Shown: one piece after another, positions 26,468 to 35,780 of the stretch
Layout of the letters: each line of letters starts with the position of its first letter
How positions within the stretch are numbered: the stretch's first letter is position 1
Source: CAYNRE01 sp964399535
GTDB taxonomy: Bacteria; Planctomycetota; Planctomycetia; Pirellulales; CAYNRE01
Length of the DNA: 64,000 nucleotides
Reading direction: 5' to 3'
Assembly: GCA_964399535.1 (NCBI GenBank)
Contig: CAYNRE010000005.1
Coordinates: 1-64,000 of the forward strand
The notes under the pieces: generated by a model
Databases searched by the model: none
Told to the model about the DNA's origin: nothing
What the model saw: the letters and a program-made list of their open reading frames with translations, nothing else
Position numbers and translations under genes: made by a program

Positions 26468-27265
26468 ATGCGCATCAACCCGGTCAAGCGCAAGCTGCGC
26501 GCCGGTCAACCGAGCTTCGGCACCTGGCTGTCGCTGGGCGACCTGTATGCCACGCGGGTTTTAACCCGAGTGGGTTTCGACTGGCTCACGCTCGACCTGG
26601 AGCATTCGGCCATCGACTGGTCGCAGGCGGCCATGATCTTTGCCGCCATCGCCGATTCGGGCGGGGTTCCGCTGGCCCGGGTGCCGCGCGGAACGCACGA
26701 ACTGATCAAGCGCGTGCTGGACGCGGGGGCCTGGGGCATCGTGGTGCCCATGGTCGACACCGTCGAACAGGCCCAGGCGGCCATCGCGGCGGCCAAGTAC
26801 CCGCCCGAGGGGAACCGCAGCCTGGGCGGGGGCATGCACTCGATGAATTTCGATGCCTCGTCGGGCGAGTACTTTCGCAAGGCCAACGACGAAATCCTGG
26901 TCGTCCTGCAAACCGAAAGCCCCACCGGCGTGGCCAACGCCGAGGCCATTTACTCATTGCCGGGGGTCGACGCCATTTTCGTGGGGCCGGTCGATTTGCG
27001 GGCCAACATGCGGCGGAGCGATTGGACCGAGGCGACCGACGACGAGTTTGAGGCGATGCTGGCCCGCGTGGTGGCTGCCGGCAAGAAGACCGGCACGCCC
27101 ACCGGCATGCACTGCATGGATGCCGACTCGGCGCTGGCCCGAGCCCGCCAGGGGATGCAGTTCATCGCCATCGGCAGCGAACTGCGAATGATGACCCAAA
27201 AGGCTCAGGAAATCTGGCGGCAAGTTTCGCCCGAAGCGACCGATCGCGACGTGGCGCGCTATTGA
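26468..27265 (+). CDS. HpcH/HpaI aldolase family protein
   Basis: Class II, metal-dependent aldolase of the HpcH/HpaI (2-keto-3-deoxy-sugar-acid / 4-hydroxy-2-oxo-acid) family, 265 residues. Conserved positions visible are H46 in LDLEHSAID, R71 in ARVPRG, E150 in LQTESPTGV and D176 in VGPVDL, the last two being the usual metal ligands. AGGAG lies upstream of the ATG at 26468. It is followed 71 bp later by a UPF0261 gene in the same direction, so both may serve one sugar-acid catabolic route. The exact substrate is not deducible. Confidence 0.93.
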   Translation: MRINPVKRKLRAGQPSFGTWLSLGDLYATRVLTRVGFDWLTLDLEHSAIDWSQAAMIFAAIADSGGVPLARVPRGTHELIKRVLDAGAWGIVVPMVDTVEQAQAAIAAAKYPPEGNRSLGGGMHSMNFDASSGEYFRKANDEILVVLQTESPTGVANAEAIYSLPGVDAIFVGPVDLRANMRRSDWTEATDDEFEAMLARVVAAGKKTGTPTGMHCMDADSALARARQGMQFIAIGSELRMMTQKAQEIWRQVSPEATDRDVARY

Positions 27266-27336
27266 GCCCCGATGCTGTTCGGCCGGCGAGCGCTCGGCGG
27301 CCGTCTCCACGACTGGAAAGGATAGGGGCCCCCGGG

Positions 27337-28581
27337 ATGTCTGTTTACCTGTTGGCCACACTCGATACCAAGGGCGCCGAGGCCGGCTTTCTGGCCCAGG
27401 AGCTGCGCCGCCATGGCCTGGAAGTAACCGTGGTCGATACGGGCAGCGGCAGCCCGCCAACGATCGAGCCGCAAATCGCCCGGGAGCTGGTTTTCGGCGC
27501 CGCGGGGACCACGCTGGCCGAAGTGGCAGCCCGGGGCGACCGAGGCTGGGCCGTGACTCAAGCGGCGGCGGGCGCCGCCCGGCTGGTGGGGGAAGCCTAT
27601 GCCGCCCGTGAGCTCGACGGGGTGATCGCCCTGGGGGGTTCGGCCGGCACCACCATCGGAACCGCCGCCATGCGAGCCCTTGGGCTGGGCGTCGCCAAGG
27701 TTATGGTCAGCACCCTGGCCTCGGGCCAGGTGCGGCATTTCGTCGGCGACAAAGACATTTTCATGCTCGGTTCGATCGTCGATATCTCGGGCCTGAACCG
27801 CATTAGCCGCACGGTGCTGGGCGAGGCCGCCCGGGCGATGGCGGGCCTGATTCGATTCCCGCCCCCCGAAACCGCCGGCGCCGACCGGCCGCTGGTGGCG
27901 GCCACCATGTTTGGCGTGACCACCCCCTGCGTCGAACGGGCCCGGCAGCGCCTGGGCGAGGCGGGCTACGAGGTGCTGGTGTTTCACGCCACGGGAACCG
28001 GCGGCCAGGCCATGGAGTCGCTCATTGCCGACGGCCAGATCGCCGGCGTGCTCGACATTACTACCACCGAATTGGCCGACGAACTGGTCGGCGGGGTGCT
28101 CTCGGCGGGGCCCGACCGCCTGACCGCCGCGGCCCGGGCGGGGGTGCCCCAAGTGGTTTCCGTAGGCGCGCTCGACATGGTGAACTTTCACGCCCCGGCG
28201 ACCATTCCCGCCGCCTTCCAGGGTCGGAAGTTTTACCACCACAACGCGGCCGTTACGTTGATGCGGACCACGCCGGCCGAGAACGCGCAGCTCGGCCAGG
28301 AGCTGTGCCGGAAGCTGGCCCTGGCCCGGGGACCGGTGAGCATTCTGCTGCCGCGACGGGGCGTTTCGGCGATCGACCAGCCGGGCCAGCCGTTCGACGA
28401 CCCCGAAGCGCGTCAGGCGCTGTTTCAGGCCGTCCGCGACCACCACGGCGACATCGAGCTGGTCGAACTCGACCGGCACCTCAACGACGTGGAGTTCGCC
28501 GACGCCGCGGCCGAGAAGCTAATTGCCTTGATGCAACACCAGGCACCGACCCACCGGGTGGGGGGAAAAACCGCGAGCTAG
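27337..28581 (+). CDS. UPF0261 / Tm-1-like ATP-binding domain protein
   Basis: A 414-residue cytoplasmic protein of the UPF0261 family, which shares its fold with the ATP-binding domain of the tomato Tm-1 antiviral inhibitor. Family features: N-terminal VYLLATLDTKGAE, VIALGGSAGTTIGT, MVSTLASGQVRHFVGDKDI, TTTELADELVGGVLSAGPDRL and the C-terminal LPRRGVSAIDQPGQPF. The ATG at 27337 begins the conserved domain. The bacterial function is not established; the family often sits near phosphoenolpyruvate-hydrolase-like or aldolase genes, as here. Confidence 0.93.
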   Translation: MSVYLLATLDTKGAEAGFLAQELRRHGLEVTVVDTGSGSPPTIEPQIARELVFGAAGTTLAEVAARGDRGWAVTQAAAGAARLVGEAYAARELDGVIALGGSAGTTIGTAAMRALGLGVAKVMVSTLASGQVRHFVGDKDIFMLGSIVDISGLNRISRTVLGEAARAMAGLIRFPPPETAGADRPLVAATMFGVTTPCVERARQRLGEAGYEVLVFHATGTGGQAMESLIADGQIAGVLDITTTELADELVGGVLSAGPDRLTAAARAGVPQVVSVGALDMVNFHAPATIPAAFQGRKFYHHNAAVTLMRTTPAENAQLGQELCRKLALARGPVSILLPRRGVSAIDQPGQPFDDPEARQALFQAVRDHHGDIELVELDRHLNDVEFADAAAEKLIALMQHQAPTHRVGGKTAS

Positions 28582-28725
28582 CGGGCAAGGCACGCTTGCC
28601 GGTAACTTAGGCGAGCCCGCGATCATCGAAATGGTCGGATGCAAGCCAGCACCAGCCGATTTCCACGCGGTCCGAGTGGGCCGCTCAACAACTTTATTTC
28701 AGCAGGCGCGCAAGGAGTACGAGTC

Positions 28726-29058
28726 ATGGCTTCGGAAGCAGTGAAGACGTTCAACGATCAGAATTTCGGCACCGACGTGCTCTCCAGCGGCCAGCCGGTG
28801 CTGGTCGATTTCTGGGCCCCCTGGTGCGGCCCTTGCCGCATGCTGGCCCCCATGATCGATCAGTTGGCCACCGAGTATGCCGGCAAGGTGGTGGTGGGCA
28901 AGGTCAACGTGGACGAAAGCCCCGAGACCGCGATGAAGTACGGAATTCAGTCGATTCCCACGGTGCTGGTCATCCGTGGCGGCGAGGTGGTCGACCAACT
29001 GGTGGGGGTGCAGCCCAAGGCCCGGTATGCCTCGGCCCTGGAAGCCGCCGGCGCCTGA
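28726..29058 (+). CDS. trxA: Thioredoxin
   Basis: A 110-residue cytoplasmic thiol-disulfide reductant. The redox site is C34-G-P-C37 in WAPWCGPCRM, with the cis-proline in QSIPTVLV. The ATG at 28726 gives the standard thioredoxin length and has AAGGAG about 12 nt upstream. Its ending is marked by a strong intrinsic terminator 49 bp downstream, so transcription stops here. Sequence is conventional. Confidence 0.97.
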   Translation: MASEAVKTFNDQNFGTDVLSSGQPVLVDFWAPWCGPCRMLAPMIDQLATEYAGKVVVGKVNVDESPETAMKYGIQSIPTVLVIRGGEVVDQLVGVQPKARYASALEAAGA

Positions 29059-29106
29059 ACCCCGGGCCAGGCGCTCTCGCGGTCGTCGATTCGATCGGTC
29101 AAACGC

Positions 29107-29144
29107 AAGGAACCATGCCTGGCGGGGCATGGTTCCTTTTTTTG
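29107..29144 (+). terminator. Intrinsic terminator of trxA
   Basis: A perfect 13-bp stem (AAGGAACCATGCC at 29107-29119 with its complement at 29126-29138) and a 6-nt loop is followed by a run of T up to 29143. Confidence 0.93.
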
Positions 29145-29257
29145 TTTCGACTGGGCGCGGTTCGGACACGGGCCCTGGCTGGCGACTCGCTCGATGCGCG
29201 CCGGTCGCCCGTCGGCCAGCGACAGGAGCGACACGAACGGAGAACGCCAACGGGGAG

Positions 29258-30184
29258 TTAGTAGCGGATGCCGCCCATGAACATACCCACATTGCCCCAG
29301 GGGCCCACATACATTCTCGGGCCGATGGGCGGCGTGTAGGGGCGAGGCTTGAACGGCTGGAAGAAGTTGTAGCCCCCGCCGCCGCCGCCGCCGATCGTGG
29401 GAGGCCGGGTCGCGGCCGCCTTCTCAGCGGCTTCGCGAACGCGCTGGGCCTCGTCGTTGAGCACCTTGCGCTCGGAATCGAACGTGGATTGCCGCTGGCG
29501 TTCGCCGGCCCGTTTCTCCTGGAATACTTCCACTTCCGCTTGCATCTGGTCGGGCGTCAGGCGGAGCCAATCCAAAAACTTCCGTTTGACTTCGACCTCG
29601 GGATACATGGCCTGCACGGCCAGGAACTGGGCCACCCAGTTCTGCGCGGCAATGCCCTCCTTGCTTTGCAGCACGGCCAAGCGCTGTTCGACTGAATCGA
29701 TCACCTGGGCCAACTGCTCCGAGGTCCACCGCGACACCAGCAGCGTCCAGCGCTGCTTCAACTCGGCCACGTCGCGAGCGTTGAAAATGCGCTGGCGGTT
29801 CAGCCACCGCATGAGCGAATCTTCCATCGTGTGCCAGCGCGGGCTGTTGAGGATCTTCTCTCGGGCCGCCTCCTCGGCCGGGTCGACTGGTGCTGCCGCC
29901 GGGGCCGCCGCGGGGTCACTGTCGGCCGGCGCAGTCGCCGCCGCGGGTGCACTGTCGGCCGGCGCAGTCGCCGCAGCGGGCGCACTGTCGGCCGGCGCAG
30001 TCGCCGCAGCGGGCGCAGTGGCCGCTGGAGTGGCCGCCGCGGGAGTAGCCGCTGGTTGGGCAGCCCGCACCGGGGCGAGCAGCCCCCCGCCGAGCAGGGC
30101 CCAGAGCAGCATGGCGATCAGCAGTGTTCCGGGCGCGCCGACGCGGCCGGTTAGCGACCAACGGTTAAGCCAAGGGCCGGTCAT
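29258..30184 (-). CDS. Secreted protein with Ala/Pro/Thr repeats, function unknown
   Basis: A 308-residue protein with a signal/anchor segment (LLIAMLLWALLGGGLLAPVRAA, residues 21-42), a low-complexity linker of AAATAPADSAP units, then a helical domain (residues about 105-260) rich in Gln/Arg (ELKQRWTLLVSRW, QVIDSVEQRLAVLQSK). A glycine run and a Tyr/Pro/Gly-rich end (GPRMYVGPWGNVGMF) follow. I do not recognise the family. Its start overlaps the stop of the upstream NTF2-like gene by ATGA, implying translational coupling. Confidence 0.85.
   Translation of the reverse strand: MTGPWLNRWSLTGRVGAPGTLLIAMLLWALLGGGLLAPVRAAQPAATPAAATPAATAPAAATAPADSAPAAATAPADSAPAAATAPADSDPAAAPAAAPVDPAEEAAREKILNSPRWHTMEDSLMRWLNRQRIFNARDVAELKQRWTLLVSRWTSEQLAQVIDSVEQRLAVLQSKEGIAAQNWVAQFLAVQAMYPEVEVKRKFLDWLRLTPDQMQAEVEVFQEKRAGERQRQSTFDSERKVLNDEAQRVREAAEKAAATRPPTIGGGGGGGYNFFQPFKPRPYTPPIGPRMYVGPWGNVGMFMGGIRY
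29911..30020. repeat. 33-bp coding tandem repeat
   Basis: About three copies of a 33-bp unit (GCAGTCGCCGCAGCGGGCGC... on the plus strand) encode the 11-residue period ADSAPAAATAP in the secreted protein. The copies are almost identical, so length variation between strains is likely. Confidence 0.8.
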
Positions 30185-31101
30185 GGCGCGTCTCCGATGC
30201 GGACTAGTTCCACGGTCAGGTCAGGCAATTGGGCCTCGTCGGCGTACGAGCCGACCGATTGCCAAAGCAACCGGTCCGGGCCCAGCGGCGTATAGGTATT
30301 GACCGCCGAGGTCTGGCCGCCATCGGGCCGAATGCCGGTGGCTTCCACCATCCACGACGACTCGCCGACGCGGCTCCAGAGCCCTTCGCCCACGCTGCCA
30401 TCGTCGTCAAACGTCCAGGATTTGAACCCGCCTCGTCGCGGATCCCAGCCCACGCGCTGGTGGCCTCGCAAGGCCACCCGGTCGCCCGTGGTAACCGTTA
30501 CCTCGCGCAGCAGATAGTGGTGGTCTGGGCTGTACCGGGTCACGACCCGAAAGGTGGTATCTTCGTGCTTGCCTTCCCAGGTGCCCAGCAGCCACTCCAG
30601 TTCTTTCAAATCGGCCGGAGCGGGAGCAGGCATGGCCGCACCCTCGCGCAAGGCATCGAGCAGCCAACGGCCTTCGATCCGCTTGAGGATGGCCGAGAAC
30701 CGGGTGGCGCGCTCCGTGCCCCCGTCGGCGGGCAGGGCAATTGCCAATCCGTCGGCCACCGCCACCTCGGGCGTAATCAGCCTCACTGCTTGCAAGATCA
30801 CCCGGAGATTGCGGCCCCCGGGGGCCAGTTCACCAGCTTCGACCCGGGCGGCCAGCCGGTCACGGGCGGTGGCCAAATGCCCGTGGACGTCGACCACGTC
30901 GCCGTCCGGGGTCCAGGCTTTGGCCAGAGCCTCGTGATCGCCGGAATTCATCGCCGCGACGAACCGATCGACCGCTTGGCGCACCGCTTCCTCGGCGGCG
31001 CCGGGCTGCTGAGCCCGCGCGGTGGGCGGCCCACCAGCCCAATAGGCCACCAGAAGCGTCGCCGCCAGGCAGCCGTGGGGCAGGAATTTGAATCTGGTCA
31101 T
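30181..31101 (-). CDS. SnoaL/NTF2-like (SgcJ/EcaC-type) secreted protein
   Basis: 306 residues from ATG 31101, supported by GAGGAAA upstream. A signal peptide (LAATLLVAYWAGGPPTARA) precedes an NTF2-like fold of the SgcJ/EcaC/DUF4440 kind (VRQAVDRFVAAMNSGDHEALAKAWTPDGDVVDVHG), followed by a lipocalin-like beta domain (WLLGTWEGKHEDTTF, GHQRVGWDPRRGGFKSWTFDDDGS). This two-domain arrangement is common in planctomycete exported proteins of unknown role. The stop overlaps the next start (ATGA), so it forms an operon with the secreted repeat protein. Confidence 0.9.
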   Translation of the reverse strand: MTRFKFLPHGCLAATLLVAYWAGGPPTARAQQPGAAEEAVRQAVDRFVAAMNSGDHEALAKAWTPDGDVVDVHGHLATARDRLAARVEAGELAPGGRNLRVILQAVRLITPEVAVADGLAIALPADGGTERATRFSAILKRIEGRWLLDALREGAAMPAPAPADLKELEWLLGTWEGKHEDTTFRVVTRYSPDHHYLLREVTVTTGDRVALRGHQRVGWDPRRGGFKSWTFDDDGSVGEGLWSRVGESSWMVEATGIRPDGGQTSAVNTYTPLGPDRLLWQSVGSYADEAQLPDLTVELVRIGDAP

Positions 31102-31247
31102 CGCGGTTTCCTCGGCGCCGCAAACCCCGGCGCTTGGGTACGAAGATTCCCAGGACGAACGCGTGCTCGCCAGCTCGACTGGAAGAAACATGCCCCCCGA
31201 TGTCGGTCAAGGCAAGCCGGTCCCGGTGTGATTGCAGATTGTTCCGG

Positions 31248-32507
31248 TTACGCCGCCTGGGAGTTGGAGTCTCGCTGATTAAAGGCCAGGGCAAAGCCGA
31301 TCAGCACCGCGCCGGCCAGGGCGGCCGGAATGAGCCAAATGGTTTGCCAATCGTGCTGATTCTTGCCAAGTTCGTAGGCGCCCACCACCCGGCCGGCCAG
31401 GGCCGTTCCGATAAAGCCGCCTACACCCAGCGTAACAAAGGCGATAAAGCCCTGCGCCGCCCCGCGCATGGCGGGCCCGGCCTGCTTGTCGACGTAGATC
31501 TGCCCGGTGACGAAGAAAAAGTCGTAGCAAATGCCGTGCAGCAAAATGCCCAGGTACAGCATCCAAACCCCGGAACCCGGATCGCCGAAGGCAAACAGCA
31601 CGTAGCGCACCGCCCAGGCCAGCATGCCCACCAGCAACATGTACTTCACCCCCAAGCGGGCGAAGAAGACGGGCATGACCAGCATGAACACGATTTCCGA
31701 CATCTGGCCCAAAGTCATTTTGCCGGCGGCGTTCTCGACGCCGATTTCGTTCAAAAACCCGTTGGTGAAGGCGTAATAGAACTGCAGCGGAATGCAGATC
31801 AGAAACGACCCCACCACGAACACGGCGAAGGGCACGCTGCGCATGAGCTTGAGGGCGTCGAGCCCCAGTACGCTGGCCAAACTCGCCCCGGCTTGTTTCT
31901 TGGGGGGCGTATGGGGTAGCGCCAGGCACACCACCCCCAGCAGCACGCCCACCGCGGCGGCGATTTGCATCGGCGTGCTTTGGGCCTCGATCTTCAGCGA
32001 GCCGATCAGCAGCCCCGCCGCGATCCAGCCAATGGTGCCCAGCACGCGAATGCCGGGAAACTCGCGCTCCGGGTCGCGCAACTGGTGGAAGGTAATCGAA
32101 TTGCTGAGCGCCAACGTGGGCATGTAGCAGAGGTAGTACATCAGGAGCACGATATACAACACGCTGAACGACTCAACCGTCGAGGCGTAGTACAAAAGCG
32201 CCGCCCCGGCCAGGTGCAGCACCGCCAGAATCTGTTGGGTGGCGAAGAACCGATCGGCGACCATGCCCACGAAAAAGGGCGAGAGCATGCCGGCGATGGC
32301 CGCGGTGCCGTAAATCAGCCCGATCTGCGGATCGCTGAAGTGCCGCGTCTTTCCCAGGTAGGTGACCAGCGTGACCCACCAGGCACCCCAGACGAAGTAC
32401 TGCAGGAACATCATCAGCCACAGCCGCAGCCGGACCGAAAACTCCAATCCGGCCGGAACCTCCGCCTCGAGCGACGCACCGCCCGCGTACCGCTGCTCGT
32501 CGACCAT
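31248..32507 (-). CDS. MFS nucleoside-permease-like transporter (NupG type)
   Basis: A 419-residue twelve-helix inner-membrane carrier resembling the NupG/XapB nucleoside:H+ symporter branch of MFS: RLWLMMFLQYFVWGAWWVTL, IGLIYGTAAIAGMLSPFFVGMVADRFF, PTLALSNSITFHQL and the C-terminal LHGICYDFFFVTGQIYVDK are characteristic. ATG 32507 is chosen on a GGAGGTG site and because the first helix begins just after. Substrate specificity is inferred from family only. The gene is 146 bp downstream in position from the NTF2-like gene start, same strand. Confidence 0.93.
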   Translation of the reverse strand: MVDEQRYAGGASLEAEVPAGLEFSVRLRLWLMMFLQYFVWGAWWVTLVTYLGKTRHFSDPQIGLIYGTAAIAGMLSPFFVGMVADRFFATQQILAVLHLAGAALLYYASTVESFSVLYIVLLMYYLCYMPTLALSNSITFHQLRDPEREFPGIRVLGTIGWIAAGLLIGSLKIEAQSTPMQIAAAVGVLLGVVCLALPHTPPKKQAGASLASVLGLDALKLMRSVPFAVFVVGSFLICIPLQFYYAFTNGFLNEIGVENAAGKMTLGQMSEIVFMLVMPVFFARLGVKYMLLVGMLAWAVRYVLFAFGDPGSGVWMLYLGILLHGICYDFFFVTGQIYVDKQAGPAMRGAAQGFIAFVTLGVGGFIGTALAGRVVGAYELGKNQHDWQTIWLIPAALAGAVLIGFALAFNQRDSNSQAA

Positions 32508-32794
32508 GCACGCCACCTCCGACTGGTTTTCAGGAGAACGCCCAACCCCGCTGCTCGGCGCACGGATCGCCGGAGACCGCCAAGCGGGCATTCTAGGGGG
32601 CGATGCGCGGCGGGGAAAGCAGGTCGCCCGCCGAGCCTGCCGGTGGAAAACAAACGGCCGGGCCGCAACGGCCGCGGGCCCCTTGCAGGCCGCGAGCCAG
32701 GCAGGGTACCACGATCGGCTCAGGTCGTCTGACAGGGCCCTGCAAACGCGCCAAGACCGGCTGAGTTCCGCGACGCTCGACGCCTGTTGGCGGC

Positions 32795-34045
32795 TTAGCG
32801 GCTCCAAACCGAGCGGCGGCCATCGCGGCAGGGAGGGCGGCACCTCCAGGTCAGCCCGACGCCGACCCAGTAGCTTTGCAGCTTGGTGCTGGTCAGGGCC
32901 CCCAACTGAGTGCTGTCGGGCAGCATGCCGCCGGCCAGAAAGTCGAGGTCGGTATTGGGCAGGATGTTTTCGAACCCGAAGCCGGCTGAGATGCGGTGCG
33001 GGTTGGCAACGGCCAGTTGGGCCTCGAGGTAATAGGCCGCGGCGGTCAACTGGGGCAGGGTGATTCCCCCGATCGTAACTCCCGGGACCGGGGCCAGGGG
33101 GCTCTGGGCATAGGCGTATCCGGCGCGGAATTTGGCCCGCCCCAGGGTGTATTGCGACCCCAACTGAAAGACCCACTGGTTGTGGTAAACCGACTTGAAC
33201 AGCTCGGCGTTGTCCCATTGCTTGTAGAGCACGTCGGCGGCCAAGAGCAGGCGGCCGCCGGCGAGCGAAGTATTCGAGATCCCCAGGCCCAGGTTGTTGG
33301 GCATGCTCATGGCAATGTCTTGCGAGGCCGTGAAAAGACCTCCGCCGAGCGAGAGCTGTACAGCGTTCTTAAAGTCGAAATCTTGCCGGCTCTGGTAGTA
33401 CGCGCCGAGCCGAGTGTTGGGGGTGAGCAAGTAGTTTGCCCCCACGCTGCCGCGCAAGGCGTAGTCGTACGCCATGCCGCTGATGCCGACGAACGGGCCA
33501 TCGAACTGGGCTAACCCCAGCGCCAGGGTGGCCCCCACCGAGAGCCGGTCGGTCAGGTCGACGCCCACCCCCTGCGTGATTTGAAACACGTTCAGCGCAC
33601 TATTCGTGCCATTGGATTCCGGGGCCTGGCGAAAGTCGGCGCCCCCCGCGGCGCCGGAAATGAAACCAAATCCGTACGTCGCCGGAATCCCCAGCGAGTG
33701 CAGGTCCTGGGTAATGCCGATGTTGCCCAGCGCCAGCCCCTGGTTCTCGGCCTTGGCTTCGAACGGCTGGATGATCGGCCCAATCGGCCCGCTCTGACGC
33801 AGGTTGAACGTCGGCTCGACCCAGGTACCCGAAAATAAGAATCGGGTGCCCGAGAACTGCGTTAACGTGGCCGCGTTGGCGTTCAGGGCCGAGGTCAGAT
33901 CTTGCGGCTGGGCAATACTGGTACCGCCCATGGCGCCCGAGGCGGGCATGACCGTGTTGTGCGACTCAACTCCGAAACTCTGCCCCTGGCAGCGGGCAGC
34001 CAAAACCAGCCAAACACCCAGCGCGGCAACGAGCCTACCCCGCAT
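32795..34045 (-). CDS. FadL/OmpP1-like outer-membrane porin
   Basis: A 416-residue outer-membrane beta-barrel of the OmpP1/FadL/TodX family, which imports hydrophobic compounds such as fatty acids. Visible features are a signal peptide (VAALGVWLVLAARCQGQ), the N-terminal plug (VMPASGAMGGTSIAQPQDLTSALNANAATL), alternating amphipathic strands, RLSVGATLALGLAQF and AGYAYAQSPL. The ATG at 34045 has AAGGGAG upstream. The end is atypically Arg/Pro/Trp-rich rather than an aromatic C-terminus. Confidence 0.9.
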   Translation of the reverse strand: MRGRLVAALGVWLVLAARCQGQSFGVESHNTVMPASGAMGGTSIAQPQDLTSALNANAATLTQFSGTRFLFSGTWVEPTFNLRQSGPIGPIIQPFEAKAENQGLALGNIGITQDLHSLGIPATYGFGFISGAAGGADFRQAPESNGTNSALNVFQITQGVGVDLTDRLSVGATLALGLAQFDGPFVGISGMAYDYALRGSVGANYLLTPNTRLGAYYQSRQDFDFKNAVQLSLGGGLFTASQDIAMSMPNNLGLGISNTSLAGGRLLLAADVLYKQWDNAELFKSVYHNQWVFQLGSQYTLGRAKFRAGYAYAQSPLAPVPGVTIGGITLPQLTAAAYYLEAQLAVANPHRISAGFGFENILPNTDLDFLAGGMLPDSTQLGALTSTKLQSYWVGVGLTWRCRPPCRDGRRSVWSR

Positions 34046-34254
34046 CGGCGCACTCCCTTGCAATAGGGGGCCCAACAGCGCGGCTCCCCCGCGCCGAGAT
34101 GGCAGGCCATCGACCGGCCCCTGTAAAGCAGAATCGCCCGAATCGCCGCCCGGCGTTCGGCAAAACTGGGCCCTCGCCAGGGTCTAGTTGCTCGGGTCAT
34201 GAGCGTGATGCCGATTGCGTAGACTCTGCCGGCACGCCCCCGCCGAAAAGGGGC

Positions 34255-35301
34255 TCAGAGAATCAGCATCGCGTCGCCGTAGCTATAGAACCGGTACCGC
34301 TCGGCGATGGCCTCGGCATAGGCCCGGCGGGTCAGCTCAGCTCCCGCAAAACAGCTCACCAGCACCAGTAGGGTCGAGCGTGGCAGGTGAAAATTGGTCA
34401 AAAGGGCATCGACCCCGCCAAACGCATAAGGGGGTTGAATAAACAAGCGCGTCTCGCCTTCATAAGGCTGAAAATCGCCGCTGGCCGCCGCGGTTTCCAA
34501 GACCCGAACGCTCGTAGTGCCCACCGCCAGAACGCGGCCTCCGCGTCGTCGGGCCGTGCGCAGCGTCTCGGCGGTCTCGGCCGTCATCTGGCACCATTCG
34601 GCATGCATCACGTGGTCGGCCAGCCGGCTGACGGCGATGGGCCGGAACGTATCCAGCCCCACGTGCAGCACGACTTTGGCCAGTTCCACGCCCCGCCGCT
34701 GGCAGCGAGCCAAGAGGTCGCCAGAGAAATGCAAGCCGGCCGTCGGCGCCGCCGCCGAACCCGGCACGCGGGCATACACCGTCTGGTAGCGCTGCCAATC
34801 GGGCTCTTCCATCTGGCCGCGGCGGATGTAACAAGGCAGCGGTACCCGGCCGATCCGGGCCAGAATCGCCAGAGTGGTGTCGGACGAGCGGGGACGTGCA
34901 ACCCAAACCCCGCCGTCCAGCCGCGTCGCCAGTTCTAGTTCGACGGCCGGTTTGCCTTGCTGGTCGAACAGTTCGATTACTTCGCCGGGGTTCAGCCGGC
35001 TGCGGCTTTTGCCAAGCAACTGCCAGTGACCACTGGGGTTGCTCGATAGAAACAGTCCTTCCCACCGCCCGCCCGTCGAAGCCCGGCGCCCCAACAGCCG
35101 GGCCGGCACCACCTGGGTCTCGTTCAGTACCAGGCAGTCGCCCGGCTCGAGCAGCTCGGGCAAGTCGCGGACGAATCGATGGTCGAGCCCACCGCTCTGG
35201 CGGTGCACGACCAAGAGCCGCGCGTCGGCCCGCTGCGGCGTAGGGTGCTGCGCGATGAGCTCGGGGGGAAGTTCGTAGTCGTAAGCGTCGAGTTCGTTCA
35301 T
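34255..35301 (-). CDS. queA: S-adenosylmethionine:tRNA ribosyltransferase-isomerase
   Basis: Transfers and isomerises the ribosyl group of SAM onto preQ1-tRNA to form epoxyqueuosine. The 348-residue protein carries the family hallmarks YDYELPPELIAQHP at the N-terminus, DCLVLNETQVVPARL, PTAGLHFS, KVVLHVGLDTFRPI, MHAEWCQM, VGTTSVRVLE and LLTNFHLPRSTLLVLV. Length is normal. No preQ1 riboswitch or other que gene is adjacent. Confidence 0.97.
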   Translation of the reverse strand: MNELDAYDYELPPELIAQHPTPQRADARLLVVHRQSGGLDHRFVRDLPELLEPGDCLVLNETQVVPARLLGRRASTGGRWEGLFLSSNPSGHWQLLGKSRSRLNPGEVIELFDQQGKPAVELELATRLDGGVWVARPRSSDTTLAILARIGRVPLPCYIRRGQMEEPDWQRYQTVYARVPGSAAAPTAGLHFSGDLLARCQRRGVELAKVVLHVGLDTFRPIAVSRLADHVMHAEWCQMTAETAETLRTARRRGGRVLAVGTTSVRVLETAAASGDFQPYEGETRLFIQPPYAFGGVDALLTNFHLPRSTLLVLVSCFAGAELTRRAYAEAIAERYRFYSYGDAMLIL

Positions 35302-35780
35302 CAGGCTCGCAGCCCCTGGCCGTATCCGTCCGTTGAAATAATCCGTCGTGGCTTACTTCAACCGAAGCCAAGCCTAGCGCGGAGCTGCTCGCGAAAGCGC
35401 AGAATAACGACTTACATCGATATTCTCGCGATCGCATCCAAGCGATCGCGCAGCCTGTCGAAACGCTTCTCAGGCGGCTATCCGTGCGACTTCGCACATG
35501 CGGCAGTCGCGTGGAGGGGCGCCGCGCTGGCCCCCGCTAGCAACTTGAGAAGGCGGAATGCCGCCCTCGGCCCCCCCTAGCCCGCCGACCAACCCCCGCC
35601 CATTGGTCAACTTAGCGTAGCGGGCCTCGTAGCGCCAGGGTCATTGGTGGTTCCCCGCGGGGTTGTCATACTAAGGCCAGGGTGGGCCGGCACCCCGGTC
35701 GGTCGCTGGCCGCGGGTGGTTGGCACGCGTGCCCGAAGCCCGAGGAAGCCGTCGACCGCGAGAAACCCTCCAAGAGACGG
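35302..35780. other. Divergent intergenic region with palindromic repeat
   Basis: Separates queA from the rightward glycosyltransferase. It contains an imperfect 26-bp palindrome at 35401-35426 and directly after it a perfect inverted repeat CGCGATCGC (35427-35435) / GCGATCGCG (35442-35450), then CAGCCTGTCGAAAC. No gene is supported. Confidence 0.6.
35401..35450. repeat. Degenerate copy of the AGAATAACGACGT palindrome element
   Basis: AGAATAACGACTTACATCG ending ATATTCT matches the perfect palindrome at 47408-47433 in 23 of 26 positions, and both are accompanied by CAGCCTGTTGAAAA/CAGCCTGTCGAAAC. It appears to be a decayed relative of the 47352-47512 element. Confidence 0.6.

Noticed and set aside
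27259..28479. 406-residue leftward frame across the UPF0261 gene
   Set aside because: High-GC antisense opening; the plus strand carries the family signatures.
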